64,000 nucleotides of DNA from Laccaria trichodermophora. Its lineage: Eukaryota; Basidiomycota; Agaricomycetes; Agaricales; Hydnangiaceae. Location of the stretch: positions 124,001-188,000 of the forward strand of contig JACTVC010000002.1 of NCBI GenBank assembly GCA_018417955.1, read 5' to 3'. Positions 33,854-47,100 of this stretch are shown one piece after another; the stretch's first letter is position 1, and each line of letters begins with the position of its first letter. The notes under the pieces were generated by a model that ran no database searches, was not told the origin of the DNA, and was given only the letters and a program-made list of their open reading frames with translations. The position numbers and the translations under genes are program-made.

Positions 33854-35222
33854 ATGAGGGTATGCGGCAGAGGGCCATCTCACTTAGACGGCCGAGGAGG
33901 AAACGAGCCTGTGGGTCAGTCTACTCTGTACATCCTTCCCGGGGATATTCTGGTCGCATGCGCCGTCAGAAGCGGCTCATCACTGTATAGTGCGATAGTC
34001 CTTGTGAATTTGTATTCTTGATCTCAGCTCAGATTCAAAGTATACTACCAGTTATACAGGCTCCAAAACCCGCTCAAATCCTTCAATCCCATCTACTCCA
34101 ATGACAAGACCGTCGGCGGTGTCTTGATCAAGTCAATCACGACCCCGCGCAATGTTGCCTCACTCAAAAGGCGTCTTTGGAAGGTCGAAGGCTTTGACGG
34201 CATCCCAACCTGTTCCTTGTATCTCTCTTTGCAGCCTGCGGATGACTCGACTCGACTCTCATTTCAAGGGGGACTTGGATCAGGCTAGTCTGAACTTGAC
34301 GCAATGGCTCTGGTGGTAGATGCTTCAGCGGTTAAGAAGCGATCGGCACCAGTCAAGACGGCAACTTCAAAAACACTGCCTGAATCACTTCATAAACCAC
34401 GTTGCGATGGGCGCTTATTCTATCTCTAATTCAATCTATTAATGTTTTATAATCAGTACATTATCGCGAAGCGGGCGAGATCCCGTCGAAAGCATCCTTT
34501 GATGAGACCGATGCCACTCTGAGTCGCATTGATGGACGCTACATTGCACCGCCTCAAGACGGCATTTCTTTGAAGATCCTTTTTTGTCAGGCGGAGCAAA
34601 TCTTACCTCAGGAGGCCACATGGCCCACACTGTATGACAGCGAAGAAAAGGAACTGAGCTCTGACCACACGATCAGCGTTCTCTCTGATAATTATCCAGG
34701 TATCTCCGTAGATGAACATAAAGCAGTGGTATGTATATAAACCACAGATACCGAAACACGCTTCCCAATCGCAACCAGCAGGTTTCTCAAAGAAACTGAG
34801 AGCAACTCGAAGTTCTGGTGGGCAGCCACCCGATATGATATCCGTTTCACTTCTTATCTAATTATTTTAGCGATGGATCCGACCTGGGACTCCGCAAAAC
34901 TAGGGGAATTTTTTCAGACTGATGGGGTATTGATGCGCAAGAGACACTACACGGATGAATGGGGTTTGTTTCCAGTTGACACATTTTTGACCGATGCTCA
35001 CCTCGTACTTTTGGAACCTAGTTTATGATTGTTATGTGGCGACAAATACATCCGGGAAAATTGGGGTGTAAGAGCTTCTGAGTATCATTTTATTTCATGT
35101 GAAATCTCATTCCGTTGCACTCAGTCATCAAACAAGGTGACGTCTCTAAGACTGAAACATCTACATATGAAATAAGCGACACACACTTTCAGATTTTGCA
35201 ACTGTCCTTCGTCGACTTTGAT
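33854..35222 (+). pseudogene. Two-domain array family, copy 3, inactivated
   Basis: All exon regions can be traced by similarity: exon 1 at 33854, domain 1 from about 34040 ('YYQLYRLQNPLKSFNPIYS', 'ASLKRRLWKVEGFDG'), domain 2 from about 34457, the 'DPTWDSAKLGE' exon at about 34872, the 12-nt exon 7 (35125-35136) and a last exon to 35222. The microexon is too short to keep phase (about 20 nt instead of 25), an in-frame TAG interrupts the linker after 'GLGSG' (about 34288), domain 2 has lost several codons at its start, and its end is frameshifted. It is the most decayed of the large copies but keeps the full exon order. Confidence 0.75.
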
Positions 35223-35823
35223 CCCGTCAACGCTTGTCTCAATGAGAAGCAACTTTTTGGTGACTTGCGCATTATAAACTGACAATTTGCGTTGGGACGG
35301 TCCAGGAGGCATGGTTCACTATTTGAAACCAAACACGAAAAATGTTCTCCGGTTGTACAATAAGCCAGGTTATAAAATTTGAGCTGCACTCGGAATCCTA
35401 TGTGACGCCTTCTGAGTCCGAGCATCGAGCTATTCAAATATCGTCAAATCCATGTTTTAGAATACTAGGTTAGTTATATAATTTGGGCCAATTGTGAAAG
35501 AGTCGGAAGTCAACCAGTCACGCTGGTCAGAGGTCCGTGCATTTGTTTGTTCATGCTGATTTCACAGAAAGTTTTGTCTACCGTCGTCAACGCGACTGCC
35601 TTTCTTACGACCCAGCTGTGGTAAGTAAACATTCCGTTTTGAATGTATTTATGCTTACCCTTCGGGCCTTCGGCACTGGAAAGTCGTGAACCAAATTTTG
35701 ATCAACAGGCGACATGCACAGCCCCATCACAGCGATCAGGTACCATTTGGCGATTGCTTATCAACGCAGACAAGTCTTCATCCAACAATCCATGCCCACA
35801 TTTGTCTCTAAAGTCCTGATACA
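35223..35823. other. Short intergenic spacer with duplicated flank
   Basis: No gene is seen. The 100-120 bases before each array start codon share features such as 'caggtac.atttgg' and 'cacatctatctttgaagtc'-like text (33765-33850 against 35735-35820), so promoter regions were duplicated with the genes. Confidence 0.45.
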
Positions 35824-37186
35824 ATGAGCGTTTGCGGAAGAGAGCCATCGCAGTTGGACGGTCGAGGAGGAAGCGAACCTGTGAGTCAACTATGTGCTTT
35901 CGTTGCACGGTATTTCTCATCGCAAACCCCAAAACAGAGATCAGAAGCGAGTCAGCACTACAGTGCGACCGTCCTTTCATGATTTTGTATCATCGACCTC
36001 AGCTTAGGCTCACAGTATATTACCGGTTATACACCAACAATGACGCACGCGAATCTAAGAATCCCATTTACTCCAATGACAGATTCATTGGACGGACTTC
36101 GTTCAAGTCTATCACACCTCCACGTAACGTTGCCTCTCTCAAAAGGAATATCTGGAAGGTCGAGGGTTTCGAAGGCATTCCAACATGCGCTTTGTATCTC
36201 TGTTTGTCGGAAAAGGCGCCAGCAGAGGACTTGACCCGCCTTCTACCCCGTGGATCAGGTTCGTCTGAACTTGATCCGATGGCTCTGGTGTCAAGCGTTA
36301 TGGAGGTTGAGCAGAGATCAGCGCCGTCTAATAATCTGGACTCGAACACGCTACCTGAATGGCCCCACGAACAACGTTATGGTGAGCGCTTATTACCTCA
36401 CAAGTCTAACTGTTAACGTCTCGTCAGTGCATTATCGTACTTATGATGACGCGGGCGAGATTGTATCGAAGACGTCTTTTGATGAAACCGACACGTCTCT
36501 GGGCCGCGTTAACGCCCTCTCCGTTCCTCCGCCACACAACGGCGCTTTTTTGAAGGCACGACTTCGTCAGGCCGAGAACTTCCCAGCCTATGATTTTAAA
36601 TTGTATAAAGACGATAGCGGAGAGACAATTTTGAATTGCGATGAAGTCGTCAATATTCTTTCTGATGATTATCCAGGGATCATCGCAGATGAACCAGTTG
36701 CTATTGTATATAATTCCCAGCAGGCTCTCTGCGATCCGATACCTCAGGAATTCTCAAAGACGATTCGAGCTGCAGAATGTAGTGGGTACCCTCAAAGATA
36801 CTGCACGCTTCTACTTTTACTTATAAGTTATATCTTTCAGGAATGGGGGATCACGATCCGACATGGCACTCAACGACGCAGGGGGAGGTTTTGCACACTG
36901 ATGGAGCAGTGACAAGCAAGAGATACTATACGGATGCATGCGGTTGGTTTTCCGGTTACTCTCCTTTTCGCATGGTACTTATTGCCTATTCTCTTTAGTG
37001 TTCAACTGTTACGTTGCAATAAATTCCAACAGAAAACGTGGCTGTAGGTACCTTCTTCTCTGCCATATTCTACTCTTTGTGAAAGCCCGTGCTGTTGCAG
37101 TTATAAGGATAGGTTGGTTCCATGAACTTAAACATCCAGACATCAAACGAATTGATATACTCTCAGAAAATGCAACTCTCTGTTGA
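35824..37186 (+). CDS. Two-domain array family, copy 4 (326 aa, eight exons)
   Basis: Exons 35824-35880, 35938-35962 (25 nt), 36016-36381, 36428-36781, 36841-36942, 36999-37043, 37101-37112 (12 nt) and 37167-37186 join in frame. The microexon encodes 'RSEASQHY'. Domain 1: 'YYRLYTNNDARESKNPIYS' and 'PPRNVASLKRNIWKVE'. Domain 2: 'HYRTYDDAGEIVSKTSFDE', 'PPHNGAFLKARLRQAE' and 'YKDDSGETIL'. The tail has 'GDHDPTWHSTTQGE' and 'CYVAINSNRKRG' and ends 'ENATLC', close to the end of copy 2. In domain 1 the exon is slightly shorter than in copies 1 and 2 (366 against 372 and 375 nt). An alternative read-through of the last intron would also stay open for a while, so the terminal residues are less certain. 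Confidence 0.8.
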
Positions 37187-39713
37187 GAAAAGTGCCCACT
37201 TTCCCCGTCTTACATGACTTTCAAGCTACAACGTTCACTCCGTCACCCATGAGCTTTATATATTTGATTCATTTCTAGGCAAATTCAAATCGTAGATTCA
37301 ACTCGCGAGGCTTCACGGTCTGCATCTCTACATACATTCCATTGAACATGTTCCCTCTAACATGGACTTGTATCTTAACGCCCTGACAGCATTCTGTGGT
37401 GTTTCCGGTCAGGATAACCATCTGTACACGAGCTCCGTGGACTTGATATTCATTTCAAGTTTGCGAAGTATGTGTTCACTGTAACTATGAGTCCCTGCTG
37501 GCAATGTTGCGAAGGTGCACATTTTCCTATATCTCTGTTGACGCTCCTGGTATACTTCAGTCCTTCTTCCGACGAGCCACGTCCCCCGAATCCTCCAATT
37601 CCGCACCTTCAGAGATCTGAGCCCGTCGCTTTGGCTCTTTGCGCGTATCCCGTCTCTTCAAGCCGACTCTCTTGTCGCGAGTTCAACGCTGGCCTATGCC
37701 AAACCCAAAACCTGTGTCTATCGCATAGCAGGTGAATCGGTAGAAGGGCACAGCCACACATGAGCAGCGTTGGAACAGCGTGTTTTGAACCTTCGTAAGC
37801 ACATTGAATGTGGCGCCTGGTTTTAGGGGATAAATTATGACTGATTGATCCAGTAGACCAGTCACCAGTATTGACTGTGAGGTTGCTGTGATAGTGAGGC
37901 GTTGTGACCCCAACTCATTGTTAAGTCAATATTCAGTACTATCATTGGCTGAGTGTTGAAAAAGTGAGCACGACCGAGGTAAGCAGTGTTAGCTCGTCTT
38001 GAATTGTCACGCTCGCTCCTTCAAATGTCCTTCTCGTAATTGCTCAATTCTTTTTTTTAGTCTTTAATACATAATATAATAAAATTTGCGACTCTCCGTT
38101 GCTCCGCCTAGATTTGATTATTCCATGCAGGTAACAAGCTGTTAAGCACCAAATTTCATTACATATAATTAACCTCCCGAGTCCGTTTTCTGACGAAATG
38201 ATGAGACGCTATACACTAGCACGTGACACTGACAGCACCCAGAATCACGTGCCGCAAACTAACCGCCGCTGGCGTCATCAATGATATTTCTGTTTTCGTT
38301 CTCGTCAATAATCGCTCTGCGCCGTTTATGGTGCTCGCTACCTCACGAATTTCACATCAAGTTTTTTTCGGTCAGGCAAATACGCGGTGTCGTTTCATGG
38401 GGGCGTCAATGTGGTGGTCAGCTTGGTGCTTCTTGGTTCATAGCCCCCTTTCCTCATAAAATGACCTTCCTTTCCGGCGATAGAAGTCCCGCCTCCTACG
38501 TTCTGGTTATCATGTCCGTTCTGTTACAGCAGTTCTGGGTTCAAACTATGCTGAATCGCGCAACTCAGGTATTATCGGCCAAATCATGAACTCTGATCTT
38601 TCAGTGTCTACCTGGAGTCTAAGGCAATCAGCGACAACGAAGGAGATGAACACAACGTCCCGAAGCGACGAACAGACCCCAAATCAAGTGGATCTACGCG
38701 GAATTCGCAATTTTTATCGCGAAACCCAAGGATTCTTTGCTTTTTAGCCACCTTTCTTGGCTTCCGAGCTTCGAAGCTTTCGTTCACCACCGCCAGGCGT
38801 TTTAGGCGTTTTGCTAGTCTGATCTGATATATAGGCATTCAAGTTGAGTGTATTTCTGACTCCCTTTACGAAGGGGTTGGTGACGTAGCCCAGATCCCCA
38901 AACTGCACTACCTTTTTTAGAGATCAAATACCCTACAGGCTACAATTCACGTGGGGACTACTCCGATCTCTCAGGTTGAATCTCACCCTCAACCTTAAAA
39001 ATCTGCTAACCGGCTTTTCGACAGGTTCTCGCGTTTGTACGAGATCAAGTATGGAACAGCTGAAATCATTAATCCGTCAGTTTGATTTCCTTCATCAATC
39101 CAATTTCAACGAACTGACAACTGTGGTCAACTTAGTACCCATTTTTTTCACATATCATTATGAAGATTGACCCGGGTTTAGTTGGTCCCCGGTTTTGTAT
39201 TTGCAAGAACCTGGACCATTGACAAACGTCTTTCAATGGATAATTTCATATGCCATTCTTTTTCGAGCGCGCAATGTCCAGCTTTCTCAGATTTGCACCC
39301 CTTGTCAACTGACAGGCGTGGCTATCTTGACCCTTCTTACTTCCCTGATACGAGGCACCGACGGCCGAAGCCGCAGGTCAGACGCGACCCTGATGCGGGA
39401 TCGACGCGACGCAGTTGTCATCCGCTCAGGCACTCAACGGAATACTGTAGATCCATTTCTCGGAACTTCGTCATGGGGGCAAACTGGTCTTACATCAAGG
39501 GAGGGATTTCCGATATAAGCAGTTCTAATTATGGATGCTCATTCTCAGTTAAGGTTCCTCCTTGTCCGTCAAGCCCGAACTTGCGTATGGCATTTTTAGG
39601 GATGGGACTCTAAAAGTTCAACTTGTTCCGGTGACAGATCCAGGGTAAATGATACAGGTGAGTGTATGGTACATGTTGAGATGCATAAGTAAATGATAAT
39701 ATCTATAAGCGTT
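37187..39713. other. Intergenic, no supported gene
   Basis: The frames at 38223-38589 and 39182-39613 overlap one another on the same strand and show no family features. The stretch probably contains regulatory and decayed sequence only. Confidence 0.4.
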
Positions 39714-40607
39714 CTAATGGGATCCTAACGACATCGAAAACCTAACGTCCCCATCCGCGACTGACGACAACTTCAACACTTTTAACCCATCGAAGAGCGT
39801 TCTTCCTAAGAGAACGTCTAACCTCTTTGGATCTCCGAAATTGTGATGATGCCGTGACGGGTTGATTCTCAACGTGTAAGACTCGAGGAGGTTGTGATAC
39901 GTTTCCAGTGGGAGATACTTGTACTCGTGGAATTGCAAGGGCAGCTGGAAGTACGAGTGTACTGCGTCGAGGATGTCACGTATCGTGATGCATTCTGAGT
40001 CCCTCGCTCTAATCGTGAGTGTCTCCCATGAACGTTTTAGTTCCGAGAGATGTGGGTCAGGGAGAGAGAATCGGAGGGTGGCGTGGGGTAGTGGAGGTTC
40101 TGTGGCTGCAACATCGAGGTTTGGAGCGCGAGATGAATATGTCGCCGTCGACGAAGGAAAAGCGACATTCCAACCAAATTTGGTGTCGATGAGATAGGAA
40201 TGTATACGGATGGCGGGCTTGGAGAGGGCAGGTTTTGACGTGGAACGTGATGGTGAATGGTGATTTTCGATTTGGTTCCAAGATTCGGAATGGGGAGATG
40301 GGAGAGGGTGGCATAAAACCACACTTGGCGTTGATGGAGAGCTTCGAGGAGAACGCCTGCGGCGACCCTGGGTAGAACTCAAAGAGCCTAACGGGACTGG
40401 AGTCGCGGATCGAAGCGCTCAGGGATTGTTGTCAAACGAGGGCAAGTTGTACATACCTTCAAGCCGATTTGCTTGGTCATTACCCTGAATTCCGTGAGGC
40501 GCCTTGAGTATTCCCCTTGGAACGAGATTGTTGTCAGAGTGTCGCGGTTCACTCTTGATGGGGCGCAGCTGTGCTTGTGGGAGCTGGAATTGGACCGCTT
40601 TTGTCAT
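39714..40607 (-). CDS. DUF6699 domain-containing protein A (274 aa)
   Basis: Two exons, 40457-40607 and 39714-40387, join in phase (151 + 674 nt); the 69-bp intron has GTATGT and TTAG borders. The protein starts 'MTKAVQFQLPQAQLRP', has 'LVPRGILKAPHG' in a low-complexity N-terminus and a C-terminal globular domain with 'GWNVAFPSSTATYSSRAP', 'ARDSECITIRDILDAVHSYF', 'FHEYKYLPLETYHNLLESY' and 'RLDVLLGRTLFDGL'. This matches the DUF6699 domain, frequent in basidiomycetes and of unknown function. It is a paralogue of the plus-strand gene at 59779-60630, with the intron at the same place and phase. Confidence 0.87.
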
Positions 40608-43600
40608 GGTGGGAGGAAATGGACGATGCAGGGCAGGTGCGATGAACCTGGAGAAGTGATTCCTGAAAGTTAAATAAGGTAAGGAGATCGCTCCGTCTCT
40701 CCGTACCTCATGTCGTTCAACAGTCGTTGCACTTGTGACTGTAACGTGAGAGGATGTGATTTCTGAGCGAGAACGACCAGACATTTCATTGGATGCGTTG
40801 GATAAATGTGAAAAAATTCTACCTCTGTCTTAACCAGATCCCCTCATAGGAAGTTTTTTCTTTTCTTTTCAATTCGTCCATCTTGCAATTTGGAAAGAAT
40901 TAGTGAGAATTTAAAAATAATCCTAAAACACATTACGTGATACCGCTTCTCCTCCACAGCATCAGCCTTCCAGGACGCATACCTTTGGCTGACAGGAAGA
41001 TGACTAACGATCTGAACAAACGGTCCGAGGCCCCACTGCCTTGATGCTGAAACCTCTCTTGTACCACGTCTTTACGGCGCTTCTCGTACTGCAGTTAATG
41101 TCAGTGATAGGTACCCTACAACGAGGCTGAACTTAACTGATAACAGGGCAGGTCGGAAATACGACAGTCAAGATAGGGTCACCCTTTCAGAACTGCGGGC
41201 ATCCCTGAGAAACAAATCGTAGAATAACGCGCACCTTGGAATCTCGGACCGTGCAAACTTCCTGATTCGTCCGCGCAATCACAGATGTACGGTACTCACT
41301 TCCTTACCAAAATCGTTGATAGGGCGTCAACTGCCACTTATCAACGTGATGTGATCGAACGGTCATCCCCCCCTTCCAGGATTTCCGGAGATGGGTCCAG
41401 GTGGGTCCACATCCACAATCGAAGACCCCCGATCGCCAGATTACCTGACTCCGATCAATCTAAGGAAATACTTACTACGAACAAATGCCTATATATACAA
41501 ATTTCCTGGTCAAGGCTTCGGCACTCACCGTTCGATTATTCTCTCTACCGATATCAAGCGTTTTCATATGATACTCCTCTAAGCGATCCGAGGGCCGATA
41601 CGCATCATTTTGATGAAGATGAATTATAAGTTCGGTGTCGCCCTCCCAATTCTAGGATAAATGAGGGTGAGGCACGATATTCATGCCTTGCCAGATTAAT
41701 CTAAAGCTGCGGCGGCGGCGAGCATAACGGAGATACCGGATGGGGCTTTAGGAACAGGCGGTGAAAGAGGGATTTTCCACCGAAATTTGCCTTGAAAGCG
41801 GACTCACACCGGACATTGGTGAGCGAAATCCATAGATTTGCGTTCATTCATGTTGAAAAAAAAGTACACTCATTGATTGGGACTACATTTCTTCGACAAA
41901 TTGGGTTCTTGTACACAATAAAAGAGTACTTCATAAGAACAACGATTGGTGTGAAATATACGCTCAATAAGATGTGAAGTTACTCATTTCGGAGTTCCAC
42001 CATCTCACCTACTAGGCGTCGACACCTCCCGCTTCTTGGCGGACCCTCCCACCTGATCGAGCCATCGCAATTTTATCTTGATGCGTCGATTTGCTTCCCG
42101 AGTTGCCCTGCCTTTTGGATCTCTTCGCGTACGATCTCCCGCAAATCTCCAACGCACCACCGCAACGCTGAGTAACCACTTGTAGCCTCGTGCTTTGGGC
42201 GTGGATGCGTTGCCCAAGAAAGGTCAGGGTCGGCCCAGGGTTGATGCGCCGTGGGTGCGGTCCGAAATGATGAGTCGCCTTATCTTCGAGATAAGGATGC
42301 ACAACTTACAGCTTATCGCACCTGCATGCAGCAGATAAGAGCAGTAGAAAGTAGAAAGTACGTACGCTTCAGTTTTCTTTAGGAAGCAATTTGTAACGTT
42401 TTATAGACATGAGGTGTAAGTATTGAAAACACCCCATGAATTGTTAGCCAAAAAAAAAAACTTGACACCTGCATCTAGTTCAGTCATTTAGGACAAGTCT
42501 TGCGCAATACCATGAACGTGAAAACTAATTATTATGCGGCAAGCGCAGCTGCCAACCATGATGGGAGTGTTGTAAATCAAACTTACTGTCACTTCCGTTA
42601 TGGTGATATCAGTTTACCAAACATTTCAATTCCTCCCGCTCTCTTCGGTGAGAACCCGAGCGGCGTAAACGGGTTTGAGTGGGTGTAGCCCACGGCCAGT
42701 TCGCGTCCGTGGTGTGAAACTTGTGTCAGAGCGGTGCTATCTATAAACGTGCTTCCTTCTTTGTTGATGATTCTCGTCAACACCTTTTGATGAACGTTCC
42801 TTATGGTCTTATTGTCTCACAAACCTCTCGACCCTATGCTAGCTGTTGTAAGCCACGATGTTGAGGCCTGTAGAAAGTTCCTGACTGGGTGTTTTGATGG
42901 TGAGACAGGGCTTGTTGAAGTTCAACGCATGATATTATTCAATGCATGTTTCGGGGTGTGCTGCCCGTGGCGTACCCAGTGCATGAATTAGATGTTGAAC
43001 AGGGTATTCATATAGAGTTGGAGCCGGAAAAACGAGGAGAGCGGTACGCCAGTTTGGAAAGACTCCAAAAAATAAGTATGGCACCCAGTCGTTTCACGTT
43101 TCAAGATGTTTTTGTATTGAAAGAGACAGCCAGACGTTTCCCAAAGAAATTCGTTATCAACTTCCAAGAAGGTTTCCTCTCGTATTCACTTTATTTCCAT
43201 AGAAAAAAGGCGTCATCGATAGACTCCTATGCGGCGGTTTGAGAGAATCGTTGTTTTGGAAGTATTATCACGACGGTCGCGTTGAACAACCTTGATGTAA
43301 TTCTATCCAAGACGCGTTAATTTGGTCAGAATAGTCGTTGGTAGCTTCGCGATACCATTAGAACGAAATCGTTGCAGAGTATCTGAACTTGACGCACAAC
43401 CAGCCATCTTCTCTCTTTGTTTCTTTTTTTTTACTGCCAATCCCAATGTGTGCTATTTTTAGCAATTGTAATACGTCGTCGATTTGACTCAGGAGGTTCA
43501 CCGCGATACATGCACAGAAGTAATTACCGTTCAATTCGCCAGGGAGGGGACTCGAACAAGGCCGAGCGAATGAGTTAGATGGAGTAATGAGTGAAACCAA

Positions 43601-44139
43601 ACGAGTGGATCAAATATTTCAAGTGAAAAAAAAGTACGCCAAGTTTGATTAATGACTATGTAGAGCTTTTATGAGACCCCCCCCCCCCCTCGAATAAAAA
43701 CGAACAAAATAGGTATGTCTTTAGTAACTTCCATATTTATTCAAGTTCGGGTTCGCACGGACCGGCAGGGCCTCAGGCCTCAGGCTTGCCACAAAGGAGG
43801 AACAAAAAGACGTACAACCACAGCCGCAGATCGCAGGGAACGTGGCGGCGTACGGGCTAAAAATTTAGGGTCTCTGATCAGCACCAGTCAAAACAAGCAC
43901 GCCTTATCTAACAAAGGGATCTTGCCAGTCAACGTACATAACAACAAAAGTACAGGAAGATTCGGGGATAAGAGCAACATACGCACAGCCAGGGTAACGA
44001 ATACACGAATTTGGAGATAGGGAACGAACAGTGCCGGGGGCAGGGTATGTGTGGACGAAGATAGCAAGATCAGCTATAAATAAACGCGAGTATGCAGATG
44101 TATCATGTTGATACGTTACCAGCCTAATAGTCTCTTCTG
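40608..44139. other. Gene-poor region with homopolymer tracts
   Basis: Candidate frames at 41285-41629, 42500-42688 and 42946-43242 (plus) are short, overlap other frames and lack known motifs; the one at 42946 ('QDVFVLKETARRFPKKFVIN') is the most protein-like, but no partner exon is evident. Homopolymer runs occur at about 42451-42460 (A), 43425-43433 (T) and 43678-43690 (C). 43730-44139 is the downstream flank of the IML2-type gene. Confidence 0.4.
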
Positions 44140-47100
44140 CTATAAGTTGTCCATAGCAGCATGCGTGCGCATGTGTAGCGCACCCTATAATCAATCAACT
44201 TTCTTGCATCTGGGAGAGAGTATGGGATCTGAGAACACGCACCTCCATGCTATATTTCCCTTTCCGTCCCGATGCATTTACTTCTAGCGGTTTGCCAGAG
44301 AGCACCAGTTCAAACTGCTCCTTGGCAGCGTCTTTATCGCCCATGCAAGCCAGTAGTCGACCGAGTTCGTAATCTGCATTGGAGAAGGATTAATATGCGA
44401 GCGATCGGAGGAACTATCGAAGCATCCGCTCTCTTCGGATGGAGCGGGACGTTCCAAAGACCGACGTCTCTTCCACCATAGAACGCACCACTTATCCATA
44501 ATCAAACGCTCGCCCACTCAACCCATCAAACGCACTGCTCAACCCGATCATCAAACGCACCGCTTGTCCAACACCAGATGCGCATGGAGCATCGAACTCA
44601 TCAAGCCTACACAAAACGCCAACGCACCAAATCCGGACCCCTCATCAATCTCAGACAGAAACATCAGTTCCCACCAATCTTATCAAACGCACACTTCATC
44701 TCTTATCAAACGCGCCCCACATCACACAATCGTCACCCCGTCGAACACACCACACCCTCTCCAAAAAAATAAAGAGACGAATAAAAGGTAATAACTCACG
44801 CGCATGATAGACCAAATGGTGGTCCAGCTCAATCTTCGGCCCACACTCAAACACATCTTTGAACGCCGCAACCGCGCGCTTCGCCGATTCTTCCTTGCCG
44901 TATACCGCGGCTGGAGAACCTTCCTTATTATATATCAACGACGACTCGTCGTCAATTTCAGCGTCTGGGTCCTAAGCATAGTGAGCAAACAAGTGAGAAT
45001 GAATAAGAGGAGACACCCACAGGAAACGCAACATATCTAAAACAAACACCCTCCAAAAACTTGGTCAAGCACCAATCATCCCAATACCCATCATCACTTT
45101 CCGCATCTTGTTCAGCATGTACATCACCCTTCTTCTTTTCATTCTCCGCTTTTTCGCTTAACGCCTGAAGCTGCGCCTCTACCTCTGGTATCATCTTGCG
45201 CACGATAACTCCCCGAGGGGCGTGTGCAATGCCGAGGAAAAGGTAAGCGAGCTCAAGGGCGGGGAGGCATAAGCGTTGGTTTTGAGATGCGAATTTTCGG
45301 GCTTTCCGCGCCACGAATTTCTAAATCAAGTTGGTTAGAGGGGAGGGAAAGGTGGGTTAGAGAGAAAACAAACAGACCTCCATCGGTATACTCTTCCCAG
45401 CAATCTTCTGTCTAAGCCCCGGAACGCGCTCCATCAATCTAGCCGCTTCTTTCTTCTTCTCCTCATCTTTCCTAGCAAGTTCAAGGAGACATACAGCCAT
45501 GCCGTACGAGTATATTGCCTTACTCCACTAAATTAAACAAGGGGACATGGCGTAAGTGGAAAAGATCAATCATCACGAGATGCAAAAAAAAAAAAGAGAA
45601 GACTCACATTCCCCTCAGCTTCCAAAACCCTCCAACACCCCAAACTCCCGCTCAAATCCCACAAAGCAAGGTACGAAATCGCCATTTCCCAATATGAGAT
45701 ATAGTGTAAATTCCTATACTGTTTCTGGGCATGCATAGCTTGTGTGTAATAGGATATGGCAAGGTGGGGTTGTGAGCGAATGAGTGCAAGGCGCCCAGCG
45801 CCAAATAGAAAGAATACGCCTAATTGAAAAAAGAAGAAAAAAAAAGATGGATGAGTAAGGGCGTGATCAAGCGATGCCGATAACAAAGAAGAGAAGAGAA
45901 GGATGGGTGGGGTTCATTTGAGGGAGATACGCCTAAACTCGTCAAAGAAGTGTAGGCCCCGACCCCGAAGCCGAAGAACGCCCAGAAACATCCGCCCCAA
46001 TAATAGCTCCGCATAGGAGACACACTCAATCACGTAGCCCCCGACTCAGATAAGCTACCGTAGCTGAATCCCCCATAACAAGTCATCTGGACCTCAACGT
46101 AACAAACCCCCACGAAGCCAAAAAGGCCGTAAGCCCCCTGACGACATGAGCCACCCATTCCAGGACGTTAACATCAATCACGCAACGCTCCAACGAGATA
46201 GATAACGCCACCCACTCCCGAACGCCAACCTCCGACAACGTTCAACCACACACAAGTACGGCAACCCAAAAAAAAAAAAAAAAACCGCCACACAAGAACC
46301 GGAAAACCGTAAAGACCACAATCATGCAAGAGCCATAATCCCGCAATCACGGCGGTAAACGCGCAATTCCTCAAGGAGCTAAGAATGCCACGCATTCAGG
46401 AAAGAGGGTACCCCCCAATTCACGTAGACGTTAGACGTCGGTCCGCAGGAATGTAGGATACCCAACAAGGTAAAGCACCCTAGGCCTACGCCACCCAGGG
46501 TGAGCTTGTCCCCGAAATGGGGGTACTTTGAGCAGAGGTCCGCAAGATCGTTGTCCACCAAAAACGAACGACCATGCACCCGCGTAATCACGGACGTCCC
46601 CAAAATCCAAGTCCTCCCGACGCAACGCTGCGCTCCTTGAGCGCTTGAGATAATTCACGTGAAAAAGGTCCCCACTGAAAAAGAAAACGAAAAATGGAAT
46701 CGAGCTTGTCCCTGAAAGGTGGACTTGAGAAGAGGTCCGCAAGATCGTTGCCCACCAAAAAACAACGACCTTCACCCGCCCGATTACGGACGTTCCCAAA
46801 TCCAAAGTCCTCCCGACGCACGCCGCACCGGTCGTTGGGCGCTTGAGAGAAATCACGTGAAGAAAGAAGAAAAAAAAAGAAAAAAGGAAAACACAATGAA
46901 AGCCCACAAAAAAGAAAACCAGAATCTCACCATTCGGATATCGCCTCAAATTCCACTCCAAAATCCTTCCAGCAAGTTTAACATCCACGCCGTCAAACGT
47001 AAAACTCGACAGAACGAGATGGAACAATAAAAGGGACATGTCGCATATGGAGCGACGGATGCCTTCTTCTTGTGGGGATATTGATGGATTTCCGCCTTCG

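Noticed and set aside
37113..37139. 27-bp intron near the end of array copy 4
   Set aside because: Too short; the acceptor at 37166 gives a 54-bp intron and the same C-terminal TLC ending as copy 2.
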